Assembly (NCBI GenBank): GCA_022592435.1
Contig: JABYQS010000621.1
Span: 1-16,792 of the forward strand
Origin: Cerioporus squamosus
Taxonomy: Eukaryota; Basidiomycota; Agaricomycetes; Polyporales; Polyporaceae
Direction: 5' to 3'
Length of the DNA: 16,792 nt
Notes under the pieces: model-generated
The model's database searches: none
Told to the model about the DNA's origin: nothing
Seen by the model: only the letters and a program-made list of their open reading frames with translations
Shown: one piece after another, positions 1 through 9,378 of the stretch
Layout: every line of letters starts with the position of its first letter
Position numbering within the stretch: the stretch's first letter is position 1
Translations under genes and position numbers: made by a program

Positions 1-1210
1 TATAGTAGTACAGGAAGATTACTTGATCTGACAGCGTGAATTGTACAGGCTCTACTACTTAATTCAGGAGTCGCCGGCCAGAGGACCATGGACCACATTG
101 GTCCGTGTAGAATATGTGGGAGCACTACAGATGGAGCGCACACAATACGTGCAGGGCAGACTGTGAGTTCAGCAATGAACACGACAACCTGGGGCCATCC
201 CGTACTACTTAGTACTTAGTACACAACGGGTCCGAGAGCCTTGCACGCAGAGGGCGAGCTCAACTCGGGGCTATCGCCCGCTCGTCCGACTCGCTCGCAG
301 AGCTGAAGGCTGCATCAGTGGGATTTGATTTGAAGACAACACAGAAACCGCCCTGTCGGGCAGAAGAGAGAGACGAGAGTGTCCTTTCATTGCTGGGAGC
401 CACTTAGGTTATGCAACGGCCAGCCAATGAGATCACTCCCTGGTTGCACGCCCTGATTTCGTAACCCCAGCGAGCCCTAAGTACCACACCAACGAGACGA
501 GATTCCAAAAGTGGAATCGGAATGTACATGTGGCAGTTGGCCGCACTGGCAGCGGCCGCGTTCCAGTGTGCCTTTTCGACCGCGACCGGTGCAGCTCGAC
601 TCCTCAACAACTTACGATCCTTGTTCTCAACTACTCAGAATCCTTGGTGAACAGTCTTCGAACAAACTTCAGAAAGTTCTGGTCGCCAACCAAAAGAGCG
701 TGTCGCTAACTTCGGGCACAATGGGTACAATGCCACGTACAAGGTGCTACAGCTACAGGGCTGTGAAGAGAAGTCATGTACGCACTGGCCTGCGGCAGCA
801 GTTCTGCGGAAACTTTCTCACCGCTGACGGGGAATTGTGGTTTGCTGTCAAAGAACATGCCACCGAGTCGCTTCTAATGCCGCAGCGGCGCCATAATATC
901 CCTCGGCCTCGTCGTAGCAAACAGTGTCGAAGATGCCTTGTACCAGTCCCGTATATGTGTCCCTCAGCGTCGCTGGACAATAGCATCTACCTCGTCGCCG
1001 GGGACCGTTTGTCTGTGTACGCCCTCCGCTACTCCTCTGTTAATCACCGTCTCATTACTTCTTCTGCAGTCGCTCTTCATCGCAGGGTCGGACACTGTCG
1101 CAGTAACGCATTCACAAGCGGGGCTACATCTCCAAGGTTGGTGCTCGTAATGCGGCATGCCCCTTCTCGCATGAGGACTAGCTAAGTGATGGTACTGGAT
1201 CCCGAGATTA
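1..1210. other. 5' flanking stretch without a secure gene
   Basis: No protein family is recognisable on either strand here. A CCAAT box at 424-428 lies about 94 bases upstream of a small ORF starting at 522. Between 522 and about 1170 short protein-like stretches occur in different plus-strand frames. They include a hydrophobic start at 522 and a Cys-containing stretch around 700-820 in the same frame after a TGA. A leucine-rich segment lies near 1040-1090 in another frame. The longest uninterrupted frame (511-1185, 224 codons) is rich in Arg, Ser and Cys and looks like chance reading. The HET gene's promoter and leader must lie at the right end of this stretch. Confidence 0.5.
522..650 (+). 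CDS. Possible small ORF with signal-peptide-like start (weak)
   Basis: This is a 42-codon ORF. Its first 16 residues have an aliphatic/alanine core (WQLAALAAAAF) followed by small polar residues, as in a signal peptide or membrane anchor. A CCAAT box lies about 94 bases upstream of the ATG. It ends at TGA 648-650, and the same frame then stays open from 651 to about 824. That could mean an exon ending near 647 (GTGAAC donor), a nonsense mutation, or chance. No family is recognised and no downstream exon could be joined confidently. Confidence 0.2.
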   Translation: MYMWQLAALAAAAFQCAFSTATGAARLLNNLRSLFSTTQNPW

Positions 1211-4200
1211 ATGAGACTCCTTGACACAAGCACGGGACATTTCGTCTCGTTCGACGACCCTCGCGATGTTCGATACGCCATTCTGTCTCATGTCTGGGCG
1301 AAGGAGCGCCAGCCCAACTATATCCCGGAGCAAACCTATCAGGACATCTCGCCATCAAGGCCGCTGAGCCCCCAGGAGCCGAGATCCTGACCAAGCTCTC
1401 ATGGAAGATTCAGAAGGCCTGCGAGGTTGCGCGGGAGCATGGGTTTGGCTTCATCTGGGTGGACTCGTGCTGCATCACAAGACGAGCAGTGCGGAGCTCT
1501 CCGAAGCCATCAACTCAATGTTCCAGTGGTACAGCTGGGCGAAGGTGTGTTACGCGTTCCTCTACGATGTCGACGACAAGGAGAACCACGAAGCCGTTGG
1601 ATCGCACTTCCGGCGCAGCCGCTGGTTCAAGCGCGGATGGACCTTGCAGGAGCTCATCGCTCCGCAGGAGGTCCTCTTCCTTTCGAAGGAATGGACCCTC
1701 ATCGGCACGAAGCACAGTCTCTCCGTCGCGATCTGGCATGCGAGCGGGATCGATCCCCTGGTCCTGAAGCATGAGCGGCCTCTCGCCTCCGTATGTGTCG
1801 CCGAACGCATGTCCTGGGCTGCCCCGCGAGAGACCTCCAAGGTCGAGGACGCAGCGTACAGCCTCATAGGTATCTTCGATGTCAACATGACGCCAAAGTA
1901 CGGCGAGGGAACGTACTCTTTCGTCCGCCTGCAGAGGACGATCCTCAAGCGCGACCTGGATCAGAGCCTCTTCACCTGGGGGAACTGCATTCCGCTCCAT
2001 CAGCTCTCCCTTGCGAGACTTCCTAGCTTGCAGCGCTCCGATCTCATGTCGGAGCCCGAGCCGTACCTCCTTGCTCCCCATCCCAGCAACTTCCGCGACG
2101 TCCCTCGCAGCAGAGACTCCTCGCACATCACCTCAATCACTCGAGATCAGCTCGCTCAGCGTCTTGGCCGCAAGGTTCGCAACGCCGAGTACATCCCCAC
2201 ATCCGATGGTATTCGAACAACGTTCCCCATCGTTCGGTATCATCTTGATAGTGGTGGCGAGCTATTCCTCGCACTGCTATCTTGTAAGGACGGTGCAGGA
2301 GACCTCATGGCGCTCGTGCTCCGCCTGTCTCAGCCCACGTCTCCGGATGCACCGATGTTCGTCGGTGCTCTCCTCGGTGCGGTACCCGAAGCTGGTGTAG
2401 CATTTGAGTCTCTGTCGAGGGACTACTTCAGGCTCGTTAGTTTGTCTCCTGAGGAGGTCAACGCATGTCGGGATAACACTCCGGAAGACAGCGAGACCTA
2501 TATCCATGACCTCCCACGCATACAGCACGTCCCACCTCGGGTTCGTTCTATCCACAACATCCTGACCACCCACCCCTTCAACTCTGAGCCTCTGAACGTC
2601 AGCCTCGCTCGCTGGTCTCCGCTCTTGCTAACCCGGAAGGGCTACAGGATTGAGACCAACAGCCAGCCCGCCAACCGATCGCATATCTTCACTTTGCGCG
2701 GTGGCAACGAGACAATCACCATTGAGTTTGGCCAGTGCAATTGCTCCAGAGGTCGCAACGAAGGTTGGCTCCGTGCTCAGGTCGTCCATCTAGAGAAGGC
2801 CTCGTGCGAAGAAGAGCATGTGCGCAGCTGGGTATGTCGGGACGGGGTGGCCTCTACTTCCTTTAGACTGTCAACCAGGAGCGACCGGGACCGCTATCTT
2901 CGTCTCACTCTCAGTCTTGACCATCCGCCTGGAAGCCCTTCCCAGAGGTCTTACATCATCGACATCCAAATCTTGACGTTCCCTCTCGATCCCGCCGCAC
3001 CACAAAGATCCCCACCGCGGCTCTTGACCCCTCCCGTATCTCCGGATATTGACCTGATGAATGCGCTACAAATCCCAGGTGCACCCGGGGCGTTCTCAGA
3101 GTCACCGTCCAGCGAAGAGTTCCCCTACCCGCCGCCCACCGCACGTGCAATCCAAAATACCGGTGTACCAGATACACAGGGAGGATCACGTCCAGAACGG
3201 CTCATTACCGTGCAGAGAAACACGCACCTCCGCTCGCGGACGCAAGACCCTTTTGAGGACACCAGGACCACCCGTAAGTCACGATCTCGAGTTCCTCTCC
3301 AGTGTTCTCTGAGTGATATATACCCAGGCCAAAACGCGTATCATGAGCGATCACCCAAACGGACCTCTCAACATCGTCATGGGATGTCTCAGTCCAGTGT
3401 AGCACAACGTGAACAAGAGAGGTCTCCTGCTCGGTCGTCGACGCATGCATCAGCAAGGTAAGGAGTCGATGCGCTCTGATCTGGAATGCACGACGGCGGC
3501 TGAGATATACGATCCTTAAAACACGCAGGGAAAACACCAGAGGATCGACTCTCATGCTTCCTAATAGAGCAGAACATGGCCATGGGAGTTCTACAGGTCG
3601 GAGGCCCTCCGTGGTAGTCGCCCAAGAGTTCGTGGATGTCGATGTACAGACGGACACACAGCGATATGGCCGGTCCTCCACGAGGACTAGGCGTTCTCAA
3701 GACATGTACCTCACCAGTAGCTCATCCTCTCCTGGACCACGCCATGCTCGACGCCATCCCTCGCGACCGCCTCTCAACAACATCCTACCCGCGCATAACA
3801 CACGCATACATTCGTCTTCACTCTCTCCAGACAGGTCATATCATTACATATCGCGCGGATCTGTCAACGACCCTGTTCCTCATGTCGTTCAGGCCTTGCA
3901 TTCTGCAGATCGCCTCTCGACCGACGACCCGGGGTTTGAGGAGGCGCGTTACACTGACATGTCGGGCTTCAACTCTCCGACGGAAGAAGATTACAGCATG
4001 CGTACCCCGAACAGCGAGCACGCGCCCAACAATCGCACTACCTCACCTGTATCCGTCACCCAAAACCGTCCGCCTGTGACGTACATCAGTGCGCAGTTGG
4101 CTCCGAGTACGACAGTTGGGGCAAGGACTTCGGCAAAAGGCCCACACCGCAGAGCGGCATCCGAGCTTGTCGGAACGACGCATGCATCTCAACCAACACC

Positions 4201-4345
4201 CCGTAACGATCCTGTTCCTCCTCCATCGGACACGCGGTCGCTCGCAGAGAGGCAGACGGGGCAGAGGAGGAAACGCGGATTCCATTTCAACTCTCTCAGG
4301 AAGATCGCGCCGTGGAACTGGACTGGCTTTGATAAGGACTCCTAG
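1211..4345 (+). CDS. HET-domain (heterokaryon incompatibility) protein with long disordered tail; HET domain frameshifted
   Basis: HET domains in filamentous fungi trigger cell death after nonself recognition. The ATG at 1211 opens with MRLLDT and then YAILSHVW, the first HET motif. The second motif (GFGFIWVDSCC) and the third (WFKRGWTLQE, near residue 139) follow, then a block starting SWAAPRETSKVED near residue 202 that is typical of basidiomycete HET proteins (DUF8212-like). The motifs lie in three successive frames: frame 2 from 1211, frame 1 from about 1349, frame 0 from about 1477. Two missing single bases explain this; unaltered, the first frame stops at 1388-1390. Downstream the frame is open to 3457. 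An intron at 3458-3528 (GTAAGG...CGCAG, 71 nt) joins an exon ending at 4345. A likely 54-nt intron is 3274-3327. Allowing for the two missing bases the protein is about 1,021 residues (1,003 if the 54-nt intron is spliced). The last roughly 480 residues are Ser/Pro/Arg-rich and disordered, ending in a basic aromatic segment. I saw no NACHT, WD40 or ankyrin domain. The family call is sure; intactness is not. Confidence 0.82.
3274..3327 (+). other. Probable 54-nt phase-1 intron in the HET gene, stop-free
   Basis: The donor is GTAAGT, branch-like CTGAG/GTGAT lies in the 3' half, and the acceptor is CCCAG. The length is divisible by three and contains no in-frame stop, so retention would simply add 18 residues to the disordered tail. 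Splicing joins C to GC (Arg codon). It was recognised from splice-site consensus only, because the frame stays open either way. Confidence 0.6.
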
Positions 4346-4751
4346 CGTGTTAGTGATATGTCCCCGTCGTAACATAACCTTGCCCTTTGTACCGTGACGT
4401 CTGACCCGTATTCTACGAAGAGTTCCTCGGTTTGCAGGCCACTCGGATTCTGTAGATCGCAACTCGTACTGCACGGTTCCGATCTATACTCTGATTAAAA
4501 CGAAGACCCAGTGCGAGCGCGTTGCTTAGGTCGGTACTAGAGTGGAGATCCAGGAAATAACCCGCGGTGCGGCTCAGGCTGTCGCTGCTCCAAGTGACTC
4601 AACATAACAAACGTTCGTAACAAGAACGAGATAACACGCACTGCTCATATGTAGCATATCGTAATAGCGGAATGGCAAACTTGCACGCCTCACAAGATGT
4701 CATGTTAACGTTCGCTCACCTGCCGTTATTGCGCCGCAGAGGCGAAACGTA

Positions 4752-4782
4752 CCCTATATGGTAATATCCATACCATATGGGG
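4752..4782. repeat. Inverted repeat / hairpin, 12-bp stem with 7-nt loop
   Basis: Arms 4752-4763 and 4771-4782 (CCCTATATGGTA and TACCATATGGGG) pair over 12 positions, 11 Watson-Crick and one G-T, around the loop ATATCCA. It lies about 85 bases upstream of a TATA box. It could be a palindromic protein-binding site, a transcript hairpin or a relic of a mobile-element end. No flanking duplication was found. Confidence 0.75.
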
Positions 4783-4866
4783 CAAGTCGTCCTCTCTCCA
4801 GCGCAGTCTTGACGGTGCAGGATGATCTATGACGACGTCAAGGGCCGTCGTCGGACCAGAACGAGA

Positions 4867-4875
4867 TATATAAAG
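4867..4875 (+). promoter_or_regulatory. Candidate TATA box (TATATAAAG)
   Basis: This is a full-consensus TATA sequence about 510 bases upstream of the BRCT-protein ATG. The only ORF just downstream is 23 codons (4883-4954). It may therefore drive a long, possibly spliced leader of the BRCT gene, or a small or noncoding transcript. Function is inferred from sequence match only. Confidence 0.45.
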
Positions 4876-5363
4876 AGGGAAGATGGTGCGAGACAGGATA
4901 TCGCACCTTTTCCCGCTTCCCCCATCGTCGGCGCGCAGGACCTTGAACCGCTGACCTCGCCCTTCCGGTCTTCAAGCTTCATGGCCCGATCTGCGTCTCT
5001 GAACGAGCGGACGGATGGTGCGAGACGTGCCGCGTACTAGGCCACCACTCAGGTGCATATATGCGCATTTTGTCTTCATGAGTGCACTGACTTGCCAGGC
5101 GCCGAAGCCGACTTGAGTGCGTCTTCCTAATCCGCCATCGTTTCATTGGTGGATAAGTACCAGCTTAGGCCAGTTTTGGTGGGCATCAGGAGGGAGCAGA
5201 GGTTAAGCTTGAAGCTTGAAGGTGCTCAGAGCGGCAGCCCCGTTGACTCGCAAGCGTGCGAACGACGCGCAGATCACGTGTCCGACGCGACAGTCACAGT
5301 CACGAATCGCGAGACACGCGCGCTCTCACACTTGCGCGGCACCGACGACAACCACCCTCCCTG

Positions 5364-5369
5364 ACGCGT
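5364..5369. promoter_or_regulatory. ACGCGT (MCB-like) element just upstream of the BRCT gene ATG
   Basis: ACGCGT in the context CTGACGCGTC ends 16 bases before the ATG at 5386. In yeasts this core binds MBF and drives G1/S expression of replication and repair genes. The position may fall in the leader rather than the promoter, so function is inferred from the motif and the type of gene. Confidence 0.35.
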
Positions 5370-5385
5370 CCTCGGCGGGCTCGCC

Positions 5386-8300
5386 ATGTCCCAGTCGATC
5401 TTCAACGACGTCTACTACTACATATCCGAGACCATCCCGCTAGAGAAGCGCAACCAGCTGAGTGAGGCCCTCGATGCACGCCGCGCAACTCCTGTCTCCA
5501 TCTCGAACCCCAAACTCACCCACTTCATCACCTCCTCTCTCGCCCTCGAGGACTTTGTCGAGTCGCTCCCGGATGATTCTCCCGCTTACACTGTTACTCC
5601 TCTCTGGGTCGAGCGTTCTGCTCTCCTCGCCTGCCGCCAGGATCCCATGTGCTACTCCCCCGATCCCGCCTACCTCTTCTCAGGTATCACAGCAACCGCG
5701 ACCGGGCTTGCTCAATCCGACTGTGAGCTCATGTCCGCAGCCATAAGCGCACTCGGGGGCCAGTGGCGTACGACTCTCACGCGCGACGTCACGCATCTCT
5801 TCGCCCTCGCGCCCGGGGGCCCTGCGTATGACACCGCGATGCACTTTAAGGCACAGACGCAGCAGGTGTGTGTGCTGGTACCTCATTGGTTCGACGATAC
5901 GGTGCGCCTTGGAATCAGAGATCTCCCAACACGCTACTACGAGTGGCCCGAGCCTCGAGTCTTCCAGCACCGTCCGGAGGGCCGTACGTCGCAAGAGGAT
6001 GTCGACTACGAGCCTTCCCCGGAGAGGCTGCTACTTTACGAAACGGCGTCTCTCTCGAACGACGAACAGAAGAACATCCGCCCGGCGCCGCGAAACGTAT
6101 GGAAGGGCAAGCGTTTGCTTCTCGGCTTGTCGCTCGAGCTCTCGGACAGCCAGAAGAAGGCGTTGCATACAGATATCAGGCGGCAGGGTGGCGAGGTGGT
6201 AGAGCTTTCGTTCTCGAGGTCGCTCAGCAAGGCCGAGCGCGCTCGAGACGAGCTCTCGAAGCTCGACGACGCCGACATCTTCGTTACTCGATACAGGTCT
6301 GGAGCAGCGTATGCGAAGGTGAGCGTCTTCCTCAAGCGTGTGCCATGAGTTTGTTCTGAGTCGATGCTAGGCGTACCAGCAGAAGAAGACGATTGGAACG
6401 CTCGCGTGGTTGTGGTACGTGCGTGCATCAGGCACGCTGACTCGCCCTGCAGATCAGTTGCTGCACTATCCTATTCCCGATCACCCTGCAGATGGTTTCG
6501 ACAAGGAGGTGTGTCTTCTCTCAGCTGTATTGATCTCGCGCTAACTTCTGTACCAGATCGTCACCGTATCGAACTACACGGGGAAGGACCGCGAGTATTT
6601 GAAGACGCTCATCACGCTCATGGGTGGCACGTTCACCCCTTCGATGTCAGCAGACAAGAACACTGTCGTCGTCGCTGCATTGTATGTACGGTTCCATTCA
6701 TGTTGGGGACTAACTGACGGTGCATTCAGCATCCATGGCGTCAAGACGGACAAGGCCACATCATGGTCTATCCCGATTGTTAACCACACCTGGGTGGAAG
6801 ACTGCTTCGTCCAATGGCGACGACTGACGCCTGCTCGGGACAAGTACATCATATTCCCACCCGGCGTCGATTTCAGCTCCGTCCTCGCGGAACGTGGGCT
6901 CGGCAAGATCACCTGGGAGCCTGGCCAGCTCGAGGAGATGCAACGTGTCGCGAATGAAGCGACGACGAGCACGCCACGGAAGCGCAGAAAGAGCAAAAGT
7001 GCTAGCGCGAGTCCGAAGAAGGTGAAGAAGGGCGCTGCAGTTCGCGAGAATGCCTCACCCCCTCCTGCAACTGCGCAGAGCGTAGGTGAAGTCGAACAGG
7101 CGGTCGCGATGGACGTTGAAGAGGGCGAGGGCGAGCTGAATTTAGGCGGACAAATGGACGCCGCCGCCGACTTCTCCGATGGCGCTTTGCAGGACGTTCC
7201 CATGGTCATCGACGATCCCAGTTCGAGCAAGGTTCCTCTGTCTAAGAGGGGCCCGCCTTCGAAGCGAGCGAAACCTGCAGCTGAGGAGATCCCCGCGAAA
7301 AGACGACTCGTTAGGCGTTATACTCCGCGCCAGACGGATGACGAGGCGGAACCGGAGGGGGAGGCTGCGCCTGCGCCGGATGCCCCGACGACGCCGTCGC
7401 GCAAACGCCCTGCGAGGACGTATGAGAGCGCGAGCGCGAAAGCTAAGCGCATGCGGCGTGGACACGAGGAAGAGCGAGCCGAGTCTCCTTCGGCGAAGAA
7501 AACCGCGGAGCTCACGCAGGAAGGTAGCTACAGGGGATGACGATGTGGAGATGGCCGAAGAGTCGAGTGAGGACGAGGCGGCGAAAGACAAGACCATGGC
7601 GAAGGACAAGAAGGCCCCGACACGAACAGTGAAGGCGAAGGAGAAGGAGAAGGAGCAGCCAGTCGCACAGTTGAAGAAGCCGAATGTCATAGAACTCCTA
7701 AGCAGCGACTCAGACTCGGACACAGAGGAGGAGGATATCCGGTCCGTGCTTGGTGACCTCCTGGGCAACCGGAAGGACAAAGCGCGAGCGCCAGCGGCCC
7801 CACCAGCCAAAGCCGGGAAGTCGCCCCAGCGGCTCGATTCGGTGCTTGTGCCTACGGTGTCCTCCGTGTATGGGTCGTCACCGACAAAGCAGAACGGGAA
7901 GGAAGACGGATCACCTGCTACCAAAGTACCCATGAAGATCGGACCCCCGAAGAAAGCAGCCAAGGCCGCCGCGAGCGCTGCTGAGAAGTCGGATGCCCCC
8001 CGCACGAGTACGAGGAAGGTGGTGGCACGCCCCCAGTCCCCGAGCGAGTATACCTCTACGCCCCCACCACCTCCTCCTCCGCGGACGTCGCGCCGCAAGT
8101 CGATCTCGGGCCCCGCTGCGAACGCGGAGGCTGGTCCTAGCCGTGCTACTACGTCGGCGAGCCCGACAAAGCTGATGCGCACGCCGTCAAAGCGGTCCGC
8201 GGCGACGAAGGCGACGCAGAAGCTGCACGACGTGATCATGCCGGATGTCATCTCTTTCCAGAAAGAGATGAAGAAGGGCGCCGTGCGGGCGACACATGAG

Positions 8301-9378
8301 GACGAGAGCGGACGTTCGGCGTCGAAGGGCAAGACGCCGGCACAGGCGAAGGGACGAAAGCGGCCTTCTGTCGGCTCCGTCGGTCCCGAGGAGGACGAAG
8401 AGGAAGAGGACGAAGAGATGCCCGAGAGGAAGAAGCGGAAGACGAGTGAAGTAGAGACTGTCGAGAAAGACAGGAGCAAAGCGAAGAAGAGGGGTCCGAG
8501 GAAGTCGACTGCGGACTCTGAGGATGAGAGCCATGAAGCGGGGTCGTCCAAGAAGACAGGATCTGCAGCAGTACCCGATGGCGCGTTGACGCAGGCGAAG
8601 AACGTCCGGATCATGACAACACAACTGACGCTCCCCGACGACGTCCTCAAGGTGAGCACCACTCTTGGTTGCGACGGATGTTGTGTGCACGACTGACTGC
8701 CCTGTTTAGCAACTGAACAAGATGGGGGTCAAGATTGTCACGAAACCTTCCGAATGCACGCATCTGCTCGTGAAGAGCGTCGTCAGAACGGAGAAGTTCC
8801 TTTGCGCAATGGCTGTCGCGCCATACGTGCTTGGCGAGAAGTGGGCGAGGATGTCTGCCTTCAACCGGAAACTGCTACGTGAGTACAATCTCTGTCCCTG
8901 CGGCTCTATCTGATCACGAAGTCCTTGCTCGTAGCGGAGGATGAATATGCTATAAAGGATGAGGAGACCGAGAACAAGTACCACTTCAACCTCGCCGACG
9001 CGTTGAAACGCGCGAAGCAGAACGCGGGCAAGCTCTTCGGTGGCATCACGTTCTATGTGACGCCGAAGGTCCCCGTAGACAGCAAGCTCCTCAAGAACGT
9101 CGTCGCGGCAAACGGTGGCCAAGTGAGTGGCCAACTCCAGTCTGTCTACCATGTGCTGACTGCGGCGTGCTGTGCAGCTGTCTACGCAGACTCCTACTGT
9201 GCGCATACTGGCTGGGCACGACAACCGGTTCGTCATCTCGTGTCCCGAGGACGTTTCCGTTTGGCGGCCGCTCGCGCAACACCACAAGATCTACACGCAG
9301 GAGCTGATCTTGACCAGTGCGCTCAGGCAGGAGATCGATTGGGACGAGGAAGCGTACTTTGTTCCCGGATCTTACTGA
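5386..9378 (+). CDS. brc1: Six-BRCT DNA-damage-response scaffold, Brc1/Rtt107 family
   Basis: Brc1/Rtt107 proteins bind gamma-H2A at damaged or stalled replication forks and recruit repair factors such as Smc5/6 and structure-specific nucleases. Exons read as 5386-6318, 6371-6508, 6557-6681, 6730-8651 (with an unresolved frame change near 7420-7533), 8710-8878, 8935-9122 and 9178-9378. The product is about 1,190-1,224 residues, close to fungal relatives. BRCT1 and BRCT2 fill residues ~1-195 (SIFNDVYYYI; LGGQWRTTLTRDVTHLFA). BRCT3 starts near 235 (NVWKGKRLLLG). BRCT4 (~360-450) runs from EIVTVSNYTGKDREYLK to NHTWVEDCFVQW. A linker of more than 550 residues carries basic NLS-like clusters (RKRRKSK, PKKVKK), SDSDSDTEEED and an acidic run near 8390. 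The C-terminal BRCT5-6 pair holds VRIMTTQLTLP, SECTHLLV and VRTEKFLCAMA, ending in QEIDW and VPGSY. The Thr in MTTQ and Lys in VRTEK sit where this family contacts the H2A phosphate (inferred). The start chosen puts BRCT1 at the extreme N-terminus, as in the family. The symbol is by homology. Confidence 0.88.
6682..6729 (+). other. 48-nt intron inside BRCT4, divisible by three and stop-free
   Basis: Donor GTATGT, perfect branch site CTAACTGAC and acceptor TTCAG are all present. Splicing converts GCATT|CATCCATGG into a continuous AAFIHGVK, as BRCT4 requires. If retained it inserts 16 codons with no stop into the core of BRCT4. A naive ORF scan therefore runs straight through it. Confidence 0.88.
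7420..7533 (+). other. Frame change in the BRCT-protein linker: cryptic intron or one extra base
   Basis: Upstream the coding frame (positions 2 mod 3) runs to TGA 7538-7540. Downstream the protein continues in frame 0 from about 7521 (VATGDDDVEMAEES). The two overlap in a low-complexity region. A 100-nt intron 7420-7519 (GTATGA...CACGCAG) restores the frame. So does a weaker 76-nt one, 7458-7533 (GTGGAC...CTACAG), or one surplus G near 7523. The upstream frame still reads like protein up to 7520, which favours the extra base; the good donor at 7420 favours the intron. Confidence 0.6.

Larger units (their letters stand above)
4346..5385. other. Intergenic region between HET and BRCT genes
   Basis: This stretch holds the HET gene's 3' end, a hairpin near 4752-4782 and a TATATAAAG box at 4867-4875. 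A 12-mer, GATGGTGCGAGA, occurs at 4882 and 5014. A 10-bp palindrome GCATATATGC lies at 5055-5064, and a tandem AAGCTTG pair at 5205-5218. ACGCGT at 5364-5369 lies close to the BRCT start. A candidate leader intron is 5053-5098 (branch-like CACTGAC, acceptor TTGCCAG, weak GTGCAT donor). A 72-codon open frame at 4822-5040 starts upstream of the TATA box and has no recognisable domain, so I do not call it a gene. Confidence 0.55.

Noticed and set aside
511..1185. 224-codon plus-strand ORF upstream of the HET gene
   Set aside because: Composition is Arg/Ser/Cys-heavy with no domain, and other frames look at least as protein-like in parts.
4822..5040. 72-codon ORF in the HET-BRCT spacer as a gene
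   Set aside because: Its start lies upstream of the TATA box, and it has no domain and no partner exon that I could join.
7524..7533. 10-base GTAGCTACAG as an intron restoring the BRCT frame
   Set aside because: It would fix the frame but is far too short to be spliced.
7142..8662. 506-codon minus-strand ORF opposite the BRCT linker
   Set aside because: It is the mirror of a low-complexity Lys/Glu/Ser-rich coding region. Its long Ser, Gly and Arg runs are what the antisense of such codons gives, and the plus-strand frame is fixed by flanking BRCT domains.
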